A DNA stretch of 10,022 bases from Thermoleophilia bacterium (GCA_014534295.1 JACVRU010000059.1:1-10022), one strand, 5' to 3'. Counted from the first letter of the stretch, positions 1 through 5,876 are shown. A program made the numbers and translations. The notes: generated from the sequence alone by a model not told the origin.

Positions 1-563
1 CTGATCCACATCGACGTGAAGAAGCTCGGCCGGATCCAGGGTGGCGCCGGCTGGCGCGTCCGCGGCCGGCGACAGCATTACAACCGCACCTTCACCGACA
101 AGGACGGCAACCGCCGCCGCACGGTCGTCTGGGAGTACGTCCAAATCGCCGTCGACGACTACAGCCGGCTCGCCTACGCCGAAGTGCTCCCCGACGAGAA
201 GGCCGTCACCGCGGTCGGCTTCCTCCGCCGCGCGATCCGCTTCTTCGAGCGCTACGGCTTCCGCGTCGAGCGGCTGCTCACCGACAACGGCTCTGCCTAC
301 CGTGCCACCATCCACGCGCTCGCCTGCAAAGCGCTCGGGATCAGACACATCCGCTCCCGCCCTACCGGCCCCAGACCAACGGCAAAGCCGAACGCTTCAT
401 CCGCACCCTCCTGCACGGATGGGCCTACGGCGCCATCTACCACTCAAGCCAAGAACGCACAGCCGCCCTTGACGGCTGGCTCTGGCACTACAACCATCGA
501 CGCAAACACCAAGCGATCGGCCGCCAACCCCGGTCAGCAGAACCAACCTGCTCGGGTCCTACA
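1..563 (+). mobile_element. Right-hand part of an IS481-family insertion sequence
   Basis: The transposase relic marks the element. IS481 elements commonly end TGT...ACA, with the terminal repeat close to or overlapping the end of the transposase gene. Here the 3' end of the gene reads GGTCCTACA, ending at 563, whose complement begins TGTAGGACCCGAGCAGG, a plausible terminal repeat. The left end is outside the window, so neither the repeat match nor a target duplication can be checked. The exact boundary is an inference. Confidence 0.5.
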
Positions 564-568
564 TCTAG
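1..568 (+). pseudogene. IS481-family transposase, 5'-truncated by the window and frameshifted twice
   Basis: This is the DDE integrase-type catalytic half of an IS481-family transposase. The reading begins in frame at base 1 with IHIDVKKLGRI, a typical IS481 first-Asp motif (Asp codon at 13-15). The second Asp lies in LLTDNGSAY (283-285). After IRHIRSRP (to 363) the family sequence continues one frame off as YRPQTNGKAERF, with the catalytic Glu at 390-392, then runs through ALDGWLWHYNHRR. Near 528-533 it shifts frame again to reach SRTNLLGSYI and a TAG at 566-568, the usual family C-terminus. Both shifts are explained by loss of one C from a C run (about 358-362 and 528-531). The N-terminal helix-turn-helix half lies upstream of the window. 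The element is therefore inactive unless the indels are sequencing errors. One frame stays open across this relic into ssb, but that is chance. Confidence 0.88.
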
Positions 569-816
569 CCCTCCCCGCGCATCTCGTCGATCGCCGCGCG
601 GCCCCGCTCGTGCACCTCGCGCCGTCGCTCGTCGGTGTCGACCGGCGTCTCGCCTGCTGCGAACGCCTCCTGGTCGGCGGCCAGCTCCCGGGACTCCTCG
701 AGCCTGCGCCGGAGCTCGTCCGCCGGGTCGGGCGCTTCGACAGGGCCCGTCCGGCGCCGCGCAAGCCACGCGCGCAGGAGCGCGATCCCGCCCAGGAGTG
801 CCAGCAGACGTCGCAC
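565..816 (-). CDS. Small hypothetical protein with hydrophobic N-terminus
   Basis: I do not recognise the family of this 83-residue protein. It starts at GTG (816-814); an in-frame TAG lies 12 bases upstream, so no longer form is possible. Residues 4-19 (LLALLGGIALLRAWLA) are hydrophobic and followed by RRR, which suggests one N-terminal membrane anchor or an uncleaved signal. The rest is charged, with a heptad-like helical stretch (DELRRRLEESRELAADQEAF, then DERRREVHERGRAAIDEMRGE), probably cytoplasmic given the positive charge after the helix. It is transcribed divergently from rpsF. A TAGCAT box lies 6 bases before the GTG, which fits a leaderless transcript. Its stop (567-565) falls within a few bases of the IS481 end, so the original C-terminus may have been cut or altered by the insertion. 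The amphipathic, non-random composition supports a real gene, but evidence is moderate. Confidence 0.55.
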   Translation of the reverse strand: MRRLLALLGGIALLRAWLARRRTGPVEAPDPADELRRRLEESRELAADQEAFAAGETPVDTDERRREVHERGRAAIDEMRGEG

Positions 817-822
817 GGGCCG

Positions 823-832
823 ATGCTACACT
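823..832. promoter_or_regulatory. Candidate shared divergent -10 element (rpsF / small membrane protein)
   Basis: The decamer ATGCTACACT has the form ANNNTANNNT. On the plus strand it reads TGCTACACT, an extended -10 (TGN + TACACT, 827-832), about 96 bases before the rpsF GTG. On the minus strand it reads TAGCAT (828-823), 6 bases before the GTG of the 565-816 gene. The two boxes share the central TA. No good -35 is visible on either side. The call rests on position and sequence only. Confidence 0.4.
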
Positions 833-928
833 CGCCCGGACTTCCTGCCCCTGCACCGCGCCGTCCCACCCGAAGCGGCGCCAGCCGGAGGGGCCGACTC
901 AGACCGTGGGAAGGAGACATTCGGGGCC
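833..928 (+). promoter_or_regulatory. rpsF 5' leader with Shine-Dalgarno
   Basis: This untranslated stretch lies between the candidate -10 and rpsF. It ends with a clear AAGGAG (911-916), 12 bases before the GTG. CCCAC (865-869) can pair with GTGGG (906-910), and CGGC (876-879) with GCCG (893-896), so a long interrupted stem could form just upstream of the ribosome binding site. An ACCG lies on its 3' side (903-906). rpsF leaders in many bacteria carry an S6:S18-binding structure with a conserved CCG; whether this is one cannot be decided by eye. Confidence 0.3.
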
Positions 929-1327
929 GTGAATCCGTACGAGATCCTGCTCATGCTCGACCCCGAACTGCCCGAGGAGCGGCAGGGCGAGATCGTGCAG
1001 CGCATGCGCCAGGCGATCGAGCAGGCGGGCGGCTCCTGGACCGGGCACGACGCCTGGGGACGCCGCAAGCTCGCCTACGAGATCGACAAGAAGACGGAGG
1101 GCGACTACCACCTCGTCACCTTCGACAGCGATCCGGCCACGCTCGCGGAGGTCTCGCGCGTGCTGCGGATCACCGACGGGGTGATGAGGCACATGCCCCT
1201 CCGGCGCATCGAGCGGACGACGCAGCCCCGGGAGGCCGGCGCCGATTCGGCGCCCTCGGAGAGTGCAGAGCACTCTCGGGGGAGGGAGCCGGCGCCCGTC
1301 GAGGCCGCCGTCAGGACCTCCGAGTAG
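929..1327 (+). CDS. rpsF: Small-subunit ribosomal protein S6
   Basis: S6 binds the central domain of 16S rRNA as a heterodimer with S18, whose gene is two downstream. The GTG start is chosen because VNPYEILLMLDPEL is the normal S6 N-terminus (first beta strand) and AAGGAG stands upstream; the open frame continues further 5' but is not S6-like. Conserved elements follow in order: GHDAWGRRKLAYEIDKKTEGDYHLVTFDSDPAT (residues about 38-70) and LRITDGVMRHM (about 80-90). The S6 fold ends near residue 98. The remaining about 34 residues are a low-complexity tail rich in Ala, Ser and Glu, longer than in the ~96-residue actinobacterial proteins I know and poorly conserved in the family. The DNA for this tail contains two perfect hairpins (1238-1277). 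First gene of an rpsF-ssb-rpsR-rplI run. Confidence 0.97.
   Translation: MNPYEILLMLDPELPEERQGEIVQRMRQAIEQAGGSWTGHDAWGRRKLAYEIDKKTEGDYHLVTFDSDPATLAEVSRVLRITDGVMRHMPLRRIERTTQPREAGADSAPSESAEHSRGREPAPVEAAVRTSE
1238..1277 (+). repeat. Two tandem perfect hairpins in the 3' end of rpsF
   Basis: The first inverted repeat is GGCGCCG-ATT-CGGCGCC (1238-1254), with a 7-bp stem and 3-base loop. Four bases later comes GAGAGTGC-AGA-GCACTCTC (1259-1277), with an 8-bp stem and 3-base loop, extendable beyond one G/G mismatch by four more pairs (one a G-T wobble). There is no T tract, so these are not standard intrinsic terminators. They sit about 50 bases before the rpsF stop and 95 before ssb, in sequence coding for the variable tail of S6. 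A role in mRNA stability, processing or attenuation between rpsF and ssb is possible but unproven. Confidence 0.6.
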
Positions 1328-1371
1328 CCTGGGCGAACGTCCGTTCGACCGGGAAGGGAGAGAGGAGTAGA

Positions 1372-1815
1372 ATGGCCAACATCAACCGCGTCGTCCTCGT
1401 CGGGAACCTCACCAGGGACCCCGAGCTGCGGCACACGCCGAGCGGCACCGCCGTCTGCAAGCTGCGGATCGCCGTCAACACGCGCCAGAAGGACCAGGCG
1501 ACCGGCGAGTGGGGCGACAAGCCCAACTACTTCGACGTCACCGTCTGGGGCAACCAGGGCGAGAGCTGCGCCCAGTACCTCTCGAAGGGCCGCCCGGTGG
1601 CGGTCGACGGCCGCCTCGACTGGCGCGAGTGGGAGGCCCAGGACGGCACCAAGCGGCAGGCGGTCGAGATCATCGCCGACAGCGTCCAGTTCCTCGGCGG
1701 CCGCGGCGACGGAGAGGGTGGCGGGGACCGCCAATTCGTCCCGGCCGGCGCGGCGGATGCCGCCGATCGTGGCGACTTCCCGCCCTCCGCGGCCGACGAC
1801 GACATCCCCTTCTGA
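1372..1815 (+). CDS. ssb: Single-stranded DNA-binding protein
   Basis: SSB coats single-stranded DNA during replication, recombination and repair and recruits partners through its C-terminal tip. The ATG is preceded by GAGGAG (1362-1367) four bases away, and the protein opens MANINRVVLVGNLTRDPELR, the standard start of the OB fold. Residues 1 to about 112 form that fold, including YFDVTVWGNQGESCAQYLSKGRPVAVDGRLDWREWE. A short Gly/Asp-rich linker leads to the acidic tip DDDIPF, the docking motif for partner proteins. At 147 residues it is slightly short for the family because the linker is short. The same frame stays open far upstream through the IS relic, but this is not coding for SSB. Its TGA overlaps the ATG of rpsR by one base (TGATG), so the two are translationally coupled. 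Confidence 0.97.
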   Translation: MANINRVVLVGNLTRDPELRHTPSGTAVCKLRIAVNTRQKDQATGEWGDKPNYFDVTVWGNQGESCAQYLSKGRPVAVDGRLDWREWEAQDGTKRQAVEIIADSVQFLGGRGDGEGGGDRQFVPAGAADAADRGDFPPSAADDDIPF

Positions 1816-2093
1816 TGGCGCGGAAGAAGGAGACGCAGCCGAAGGAGCGCACGACGCGGAGGCGCCCCGGCGCGCCCGGCGGCGCGATCCGGCGGCGCGG
1901 CTGCTGGTTCTGCAAGGAGGGGATCGAGGAGATCGACTACAAGAACTACTCGCAGCTGCGCCGGTACATGTCCGAGAAGGGCAAGATCCGCTCCCGCCGC
2001 GTCACCGGGGCCTGCCGGAAGCACCAGCGCCAGCTGGCCGCCGCGATCAAGCGGGCGCGCGAGATGGCGCTCCTGCCCTACAGCACCGGGTAG
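1815..2093 (+). CDS. rpsR: Small-subunit ribosomal protein S18, zinc-ligand (C+) form
   Basis: S18 pairs with S6 on the 16S rRNA platform. The 92-residue protein has a basic N-terminal tail (MARKKETQPKERTTRRRPG) and then the conserved core: IDYKNYSQLRRYMSEKGKI, RSRRVTGACRKHQRQLA and IKRAREMALLPYS. Cys30 and Cys33 (CWFC) together with Cys67 and His70 (CRKH) give the four ligands expected of the zinc-binding C+ version. Many bacteria carry a C- paralogue used under zinc limitation; only this form is seen here. The start is fixed by the TGATG overlap with ssb. There is no separate Shine-Dalgarno at the junction, which fits translational coupling. rplI follows three bases after the stop. Confidence 0.97.
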   Translation: MARKKETQPKERTTRRRPGAPGGAIRRRGCWFCKEGIEEIDYKNYSQLRRYMSEKGKIRSRRVTGACRKHQRQLAAAIKRAREMALLPYSTG

Positions 2094-2096
2094 CCC

Positions 2097-2783
2097 ATGG
2101 AGATCATCCTCCTCCAGGACGTCGAGAAGGTCGGGCTGCGCGGCGACGTGGTCACCGTCGCCGACGGCTACGCGCGCAACTTCCTGATCCCGCGCCGCTA
2201 CGCGGAGCGCGCGACCGAGGCGAAGGTCAACGAGCTGCGCAAGCGCGAGGAGCAGCGCGCGCGCCAGGAAGCTCGCACCGTGGAGGAGGCGAAGCAGATC
2301 GCCGAGCGCCTGGCCGCCGCGGAGCTCCGCTTCGACGTGCCGGCCGGGCCCACCGGGCGCCTGTTCGGCTCGGTGACGCCGACGAACGTCGCCGACGAGC
2401 TCTGGCGCACGCTGAAGATCCGCATCGACCGGCGCAGGATCGGGCTGCCGGAGACCCTGAAGCGGATCGGCCGCTACCAGGTGCCGATCGAGGTCTTCGA
2501 GGACGTCGTCGTCGAGGTGCGGACGCTCGTCGTCCCCGAGGGCGGGGAGCTGCCGCCCGAGGAGGAGCTCGCCGCGCTCGAGGCCGAGGAGCGGGCCGCC
2601 GAGGAGGCTGCCCTGGCCGCGGAGCGGGAGGAGGCAGCCGAGAGCGAGGTCGCGCTCGGGGAGGCCCTCGCCGAGGCCGAGGAGGCGGAGGAGCCCGAGG
2701 AGCCTGTCGCCCTCGCCGCCAAGGAGGCGGCGCCCGAGGAGTCCGCGGGCGACGCCCAGCCCGAGCCCGAGCCCGAGGAGTAG
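2097..2783 (+). CDS. rplI: Large-subunit ribosomal protein L9 with long acidic C-terminal extension
   Basis: L9 binds 23S rRNA near the L1 stalk and helps keep reading frame. Residues 1 to about 50 (MEIILLQDVEKVGLRGD, then VADGYARNFLIPRRYA) are the rRNA-binding N-domain. A connecting helix rich in Lys, Arg and Glu follows, then the C-domain with GPTGRLFGSVTPTNVADEL and RIGRYQVPIEVFEDVVVEVRTLVVPE, ending near residue 150. The family is usually about 150 residues; this one is 228. The extra about 75 residues are almost only Glu, Ala and Pro (for example EEELAALEAEERAAEEAALA), probably an extended helix or coiled coil ending in a disordered PEPEPEE tail. There is no Shine-Dalgarno; the ATG is three bases after rpsR, so translation is probably coupled. 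Confidence 0.96.
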   Translation: MEIILLQDVEKVGLRGDVVTVADGYARNFLIPRRYAERATEAKVNELRKREEQRARQEARTVEEAKQIAERLAAAELRFDVPAGPTGRLFGSVTPTNVADELWRTLKIRIDRRRIGLPETLKRIGRYQVPIEVFEDVVVEVRTLVVPEGGELPPEEELAALEAEERAAEEAALAAEREEAAESEVALGEALAEAEEAEEPEEPVALAAKEAAPEESAGDAQPEPEPEE

Positions 2784-2785
2784 GC

Positions 2786-2857
2786 CTGTCCCCAGGCTGT
2801 CCACGGCCTGGGGAAATCGGCACGAAGTTGGCGCAGAGAGCGGCCGTTTCGTCCACA
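2786..2857 (+). promoter_or_regulatory. DnaA-box-like sequences upstream of dnaB
   Basis: Three sequences resemble the actinobacterial DnaA box TTGTCCACA: CTGTCCCCA (2786-2794, 7 of 9), CTGTCCACG (2797-2805, 7 of 9, in the hairpin loop) and TCGTCCACA (2849-2857, 8 of 9). They lie 125-196 bases before dnaB. The rest of the 198-bp gap holds a direct repeat of TCCGGCCGGG (2864-2873 and 2951-2960) and no gene that I can support. Binding by DnaA is a guess from the match alone. Confidence 0.3.
2790..2813 (+). terminator. Hairpin after rplI, possible terminator or attenuator
   Basis: A perfect 8-bp stem, CCCCAGGC (2790-2797) with GCCTGGGG (2806-2813), encloses an 8-base loop starting seven bases after the rplI stop. 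It is followed by AAATCGG and not by a T run, so it is not a textbook intrinsic terminator, though such weak tails are common in high-GC actinobacteria. GCCTG at 2784-2788 could pair with CAGGC at 2793-2797, so two mutually exclusive hairpins are possible. Confidence 0.4.
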
Positions 2858-2967
2858 GATCCATCCGGCCGGGCTGCGAACATGTGTTCCGTCGTGCCTG
2901 CTCTCGCGCCAGAATCGGGGCGCCGTCGCGCGTTGCCCACACCCTTTCGCTCCGGCCGGGTCCCGAG

Positions 2968-2978
2968 TTGACTAGCGT
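2968..2978 (+). promoter_or_regulatory. Weak promoter-like sequence just before dnaB
   Basis: TTGACTAGCGT stands immediately before the dnaB ATG and contains a TANNNT box (TAGCGT, 2973-2978). It leaves only three bases to the ATG, which is too close for normal leaderless initiation at that codon, so either the box is wrong or translation starts further in. There is no Shine-Dalgarno before the ATG. Confidence 0.2.
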
Positions 2979-2981
2979 CTG

Positions 2982-4352
2982 ATGGCCCAGTCTGCCCGGC
3001 TCGCCCAGGTCGCCAGTGGGGGGGCGGCCGCCGCCGCGCCGGTGCCGCCGCAGAACCTCGACGCCGAGGAGTCCGTGCTCGGCGCGATGATGCTCTCCCC
3101 CGGGGCGATCGGGGCCGTCAGCGAGATCCTCGATGCGGGCGACTTCTACCGCGAGAGCCACGCGAAGATCTACCGCGCGGCGCTTGCGCTCTACGCGAAG
3201 GGCGAGCCGGTGGATGCGATCACGCTCGTCGACGAGCTCGAGGAGCGCGGCGAGCTCGAGGACGCCGGCGGGCGGACGCGCATCCACGAGCTGGCGGCGC
3301 TCGTGCCCGCGACCGCGAACGCGGGCCACTACGCGCGCATCGTGCGCGAGATGGCGACGCTGCGCGGCCTGATCCGGATCGGCGGCGAGATCGCCCACCT
3401 CGGCTGGGAGCGGCCCGGCGAGACGGACGACCTGGTCGACCGGGCCGAGCAGATCCTGTTCGAGCTCAGCCAGAGCCGCGTCTCGGGCGAGTTCTCGCAC
3501 ATCGAGGACCTGCTGAAGGAGAGCTTCGAGCGGATCACGGCGCTGTACGAGGCCGGCGCCGAGCTGACGGGGACGCCGTCGGGGTTTCGCGACCTCGACC
3601 GGATCACGTCCGGCTTCCAGCCCGGGAACCTGATCATCGTCGCGGCCCGCCCGAGCATGGGCAAGTCGGCGCTCGCGCTCTGCGTGGCGGCGAACGTCGC
3701 CGTCCGCCACGAGATCCCCGTCGCGCTCTTCACGCTCGAGATGTCGAAGGCGGAGGTCACCCAGCGGCTCATGTGCAGCGAGGCGAAGGTCGAGTCGCAG
3801 CGGCTGCGCACCGGCAAGCTCGCGGCCGACGACTGGCCCCGGCTGACCGCGGCCTGCGACAAGCTCGCGAAGGCCCCGATCTTCGTCGACGACACGGGCT
3901 CGATCACGATGATGGAGCTCCGCTCGAAGGCGCGCCGGCTCAAGTCGCGCGAGCACGACCTGGGCCTGATCGTCGTCGACTACCTGCAGCTGATGACGTC
4001 GGGCACGAACCCGGAGAACCGCGTCCAGGAGGTGTCGCAGATCTCCAGGCAGCTGAAGGTTCTGGCGCGCGACCTCGACGTGCCGATCCTCGCGCTGTCA
4101 CAGCTCTCCCGGGCGGTCGAGCAGCGGCACGACAAGCGGCCGATCCTCTCCGACCTCCGCGAGTCGGGCTCCATCGAGCAGGACTCGGACGTCGTCATGT
4201 TCATCTACCGCGACGAGTACTACAACGAGGAGTCCGACCAGCAGGGGCTCGCCGAGGTGCACGTCGCCAAGCACCGGAACGGGCCCACGGGTTCGGAGAA
4301 GCTGTCGTTCCTCAAGCGCTATGCGAAGTTCGCCGACCTGGCGGCCGCGTGA
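2982..4352 (+). CDS. dnaB: Replicative DNA helicase DnaB
   Basis: DnaB is the hexameric 5'-3' helicase that unwinds the replication fork and binds primase. The N-terminal domain spans about residues 20-125 (PPQNLDAEESVLGAMMLSPGAI to HYARIVREMATLRGLIR). A linker helix follows, then the RecA-like domain with SGFRDLDRITSGFQPGNLIIVAARPSMGKSA; Walker A is residues 222-229 (ARPSMGKS). Walker B is LIVVDYLQL (Asp333), followed by EVSQISRQLKVLARDLDVPI, LSQLSRAVE, LRESGSIEQDSDVVMFIYRDE and HRNGPTG near the C-terminus. At 456 residues it is full length, and no intein interrupts the P-loop, a common insertion site. The ATG used gives an extra Ala-rich stretch of about 20 residues; a GTG at 3042 (VPPQNLDAEES) would match most DnaB N-termini better, and neither has a Shine-Dalgarno. 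It is separated by 198 bp from rplI, so it probably has its own promoter. Confidence 0.96.
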   Translation: MAQSARLAQVASGGAAAAAPVPPQNLDAEESVLGAMMLSPGAIGAVSEILDAGDFYRESHAKIYRAALALYAKGEPVDAITLVDELEERGELEDAGGRTRIHELAALVPATANAGHYARIVREMATLRGLIRIGGEIAHLGWERPGETDDLVDRAEQILFELSQSRVSGEFSHIEDLLKESFERITALYEAGAELTGTPSGFRDLDRITSGFQPGNLIIVAARPSMGKSALALCVAANVAVRHEIPVALFTLEMSKAEVTQRLMCSEAKVESQRLRTGKLAADDWPRLTAACDKLAKAPIFVDDTGSITMMELRSKARRLKSREHDLGLIVVDYLQLMTSGTNPENRVQEVSQISRQLKVLARDLDVPILALSQLSRAVEQRHDKRPILSDLRESGSIEQDSDVVMFIYRDEYYNEESDQQGLAEVHVAKHRNGPTGSEKLSFLKRYAKFADLAAA

Positions 4353-4366
4353 GCAAGGAGACGGGC

Positions 4367-4591
4367 ATGGACCACGAGCAGACGATCTGGCTGGCTCCCA
4401 GGGCCACCGCGTTCACCGAGATCTGCGAGGCCTGCGAGGAGGAGGACCCGGGGCTGTACCGCGACCTGCACGCCGTCGTCCAGGGCCACCTGCGGCTCGA
4501 CGAGCCCCACGGCTGGGCGACGTGCGCGCGCGGCCACACGATGCGGGTCCTGCGCCTGACGGCGGCGACCCCCGCCGGCGCGCTCCGCTAG
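4367..4591 (+). CDS. Small CxxC/CxxxH protein, putative zinc-binding
   Basis: I do not recognise this 74-residue protein. It has a strong AAGGAG (4355-4360) six bases before the ATG, one of the best ribosome binding sites in the window, which favours ATG over the GTG at 4349 that overlaps the dnaB stop. Cys20 and Cys23 (EICEACEEED) form a CxxC, and Cys53 with His57 (WATCARGHTMRVLR) form a CxxxH about 30 residues later, together a plausible zinc-ribbon ligand set. The middle is acidic and probably helical (DPGLYRDLHAVVQGHLRLDE), and the ATCARGHTMRV end looks like a beta hairpin. No signal or membrane segment is visible. Lying 14 bases after dnaB and 16 before purA on the same strand, it is probably co-transcribed with dnaB. 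It could bind a nucleic acid or protein partner; nothing here decides that. Confidence 0.75.
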   Translation: MDHEQTIWLAPRATAFTEICEACEEEDPGLYRDLHAVVQGHLRLDEPHGWATCARGHTMRVLRLTAATPAGALR

Positions 4592-4607
4592 CCGTCACAC
4601 TTCCGCC

Positions 4608-5876
4608 GTGCCCTCGACCGTGATCGTGGGGGCGCAGTGGGGCGACGAAGGGAAGGGAAAGATCGTCGACCTGCTCGCCCAGGAGGCCGACGTCGTCTGC
4701 CGCTACCAGGGCGGCCCGAACGCCGGACACACGATCATCGCCGACGGGGAGACGTGGAAGATCCGCCAGATCCCGAGCGGCGTGCTCTCGGGGAAGGTCT
4801 CCGTGATCGGCGCCGGGTGCGTGGTCGACCCACAGGTGTTCCTCGACGAGATCGACCACCTCGAGTCGCGCGGCGTCTCCACCGAGCCGGTTCGACTCTC
4901 CGGCAACGCGCACCTGATCATGCCGTGGCACGTCGCGATCGACCGAGCCTCCGAGCGCCGGCTGGGCAAGCTCCAGATCGGCACGACCCGCCGCGGGATC
5001 GGGCCCGCCTACGCCGACAAGGCCTCGCGGATCGGCATCCGCGTCCAGGACGTGCTCGACGCCAAGATCCTGCGCGAGAAGATCGAAGTGGCGCTGGCCG
5101 AGAAGAACGTCTGGCTCGAGCGCGTCTACGAGGTCGAACCGTTCGAGCTGGAGGAGGTGGCCGGCGCCTATGCGGAGCACGCCAGCCGCCTCGCGCCGCA
5201 CATCGCCGACACGTCGCTGCTCGTCGACGAGTCGCTCCGCGACGGGAAGCACGTCATCTTCGAAGGCGCCCAGGGGACGCTCCTCGACCTCGACCACGGC
5301 ACGTATCCGTTCGTGACGTCGTCGAACCCGGTCGCGTCCGGGGGCGCCACCGGGAGCGGGATCGGCCCGAACCGCCTCGACGAGATCGTCGGCGTGGCGA
5401 AGGCGTACGTGACCCGTGTCGGGGAGGGGCCCTTCCCGAGCGAGATCGAGGGCGAGCGCCAGGCCCAGGTGCGCGAGCTGGGGGGCGAGTACGGCACGGT
5501 CACGGGCCGGGAGCGACGCTGCGGCTGGCTCGATCTCGTCGCGCTGCGCTATGCCGTGCGCGTGAACGGGATCACGTCGCTCGCCCTGACGAAACTCGAC
5601 GTCCTCTCGGCCTTCGACGAGCTGCCGGTCTGCGTCGGCTACCTGCTGCCCGACGGCACGGAGACGCCGCATTTTCCGGCGCACCAGTCCGACTTCCACC
5701 ACTGCCGTCCCGTCTACGAGTCGCTCCCGGGCTGGCGGGCGCCGCTGGACGATGACCTCCCCGGGGCCGCGCGCCGCTACGTCGAGTTCGTCGAGGAGCA
5801 GCTCGGCGTGCCGGTGCCGCTCGTCGGGACGGGGCAGGAGCGGGAGCGGATCCTCAGGGCGCCTGTCGCTCGCTGA
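4608..5876 (+). CDS. purA: Adenylosuccinate synthetase
   Basis: PurA joins IMP and aspartate using GTP to form adenylosuccinate, the first step from IMP to AMP. The GTG start gives MPSTVIVGAQWGDEGKGKIVD, so the catalytic Asp13 and His41 (GGPNAGHT) fall at the family positions. Other signatures follow: QIGTTRRGIGPAYADKASR, FEGAQGTLLDLDHGTYPFVTSSNP, GVAKAYVTRVGEGPFP, ERRCGWLDLVALRYA and the guanine-binding TKLD. At 422 residues it is full length. There is no Shine-Dalgarno; CACACT (4596-4601) six bases before the GTG resembles a weak -10 and would fit a leaderless transcript, but read-through from dnaB is equally possible because the gap is only 16 bases. A 6-bp hairpin (4560-4577) in the end of the preceding gene has no T tract. 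The 3' end overlaps the opposing 5854-6180 gene by 23 bases. PurB, which acts next, is encoded about 3 kb downstream. Confidence 0.97.
   Translation: MPSTVIVGAQWGDEGKGKIVDLLAQEADVVCRYQGGPNAGHTIIADGETWKIRQIPSGVLSGKVSVIGAGCVVDPQVFLDEIDHLESRGVSTEPVRLSGNAHLIMPWHVAIDRASERRLGKLQIGTTRRGIGPAYADKASRIGIRVQDVLDAKILREKIEVALAEKNVWLERVYEVEPFELEEVAGAYAEHASRLAPHIADTSLLVDESLRDGKHVIFEGAQGTLLDLDHGTYPFVTSSNPVASGGATGSGIGPNRLDEIVGVAKAYVTRVGEGPFPSEIEGERQAQVRELGGEYGTVTGRERRCGWLDLVALRYAVRVNGITSLALTKLDVLSAFDELPVCVGYLLPDGTETPHFPAHQSDFHHCRPVYESLPGWRAPLDDDLPGAARRYVEFVEEQLGVPVPLVGTGQERERILRAPVAR

Noticed and set aside
16..1371. Open frame running from the transposase through rpsF into ssb, as if one long fusion protein
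   Set aside because: Only 16-363 looks like transposase and only 1372 onward looks like SSB; the middle is Pro/Arg-rich nonsense antisense to, or out of frame with, other genes. High GC makes stops rare.
1368..1373. TAGAAT overlapping the ssb start as a -10 element
   Set aside because: A promoter here would start transcription inside ssb, after its ATG; the sequence is part of the Shine-Dalgarno to start spacer.
2600..2780. GAG/GCC-rich stretch as a CRISPR or tandem repeat
   Set aside because: There is no regular unit or spacer; it is coding sequence for the acidic L9 tail.
1527..3956. 809-codon minus-strand open frame opposite ssb, rpsR, rplI and dnaB
   Set aside because: It is a mirror frame of four well-supported genes, with Arg/Asp/Leu-rich composition and no recognisable domain.
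4560..4577. 6-bp hairpin CGGCGG/CCGCCG before purA as a terminator
   Set aside because: It is short, lies inside coding sequence, has no T tract, and such pairs are frequent at this GC content.
4413..5702. 429-codon minus-strand frame opposite purA
   Set aside because: It is a complement shadow of purA codons with no family resemblance.
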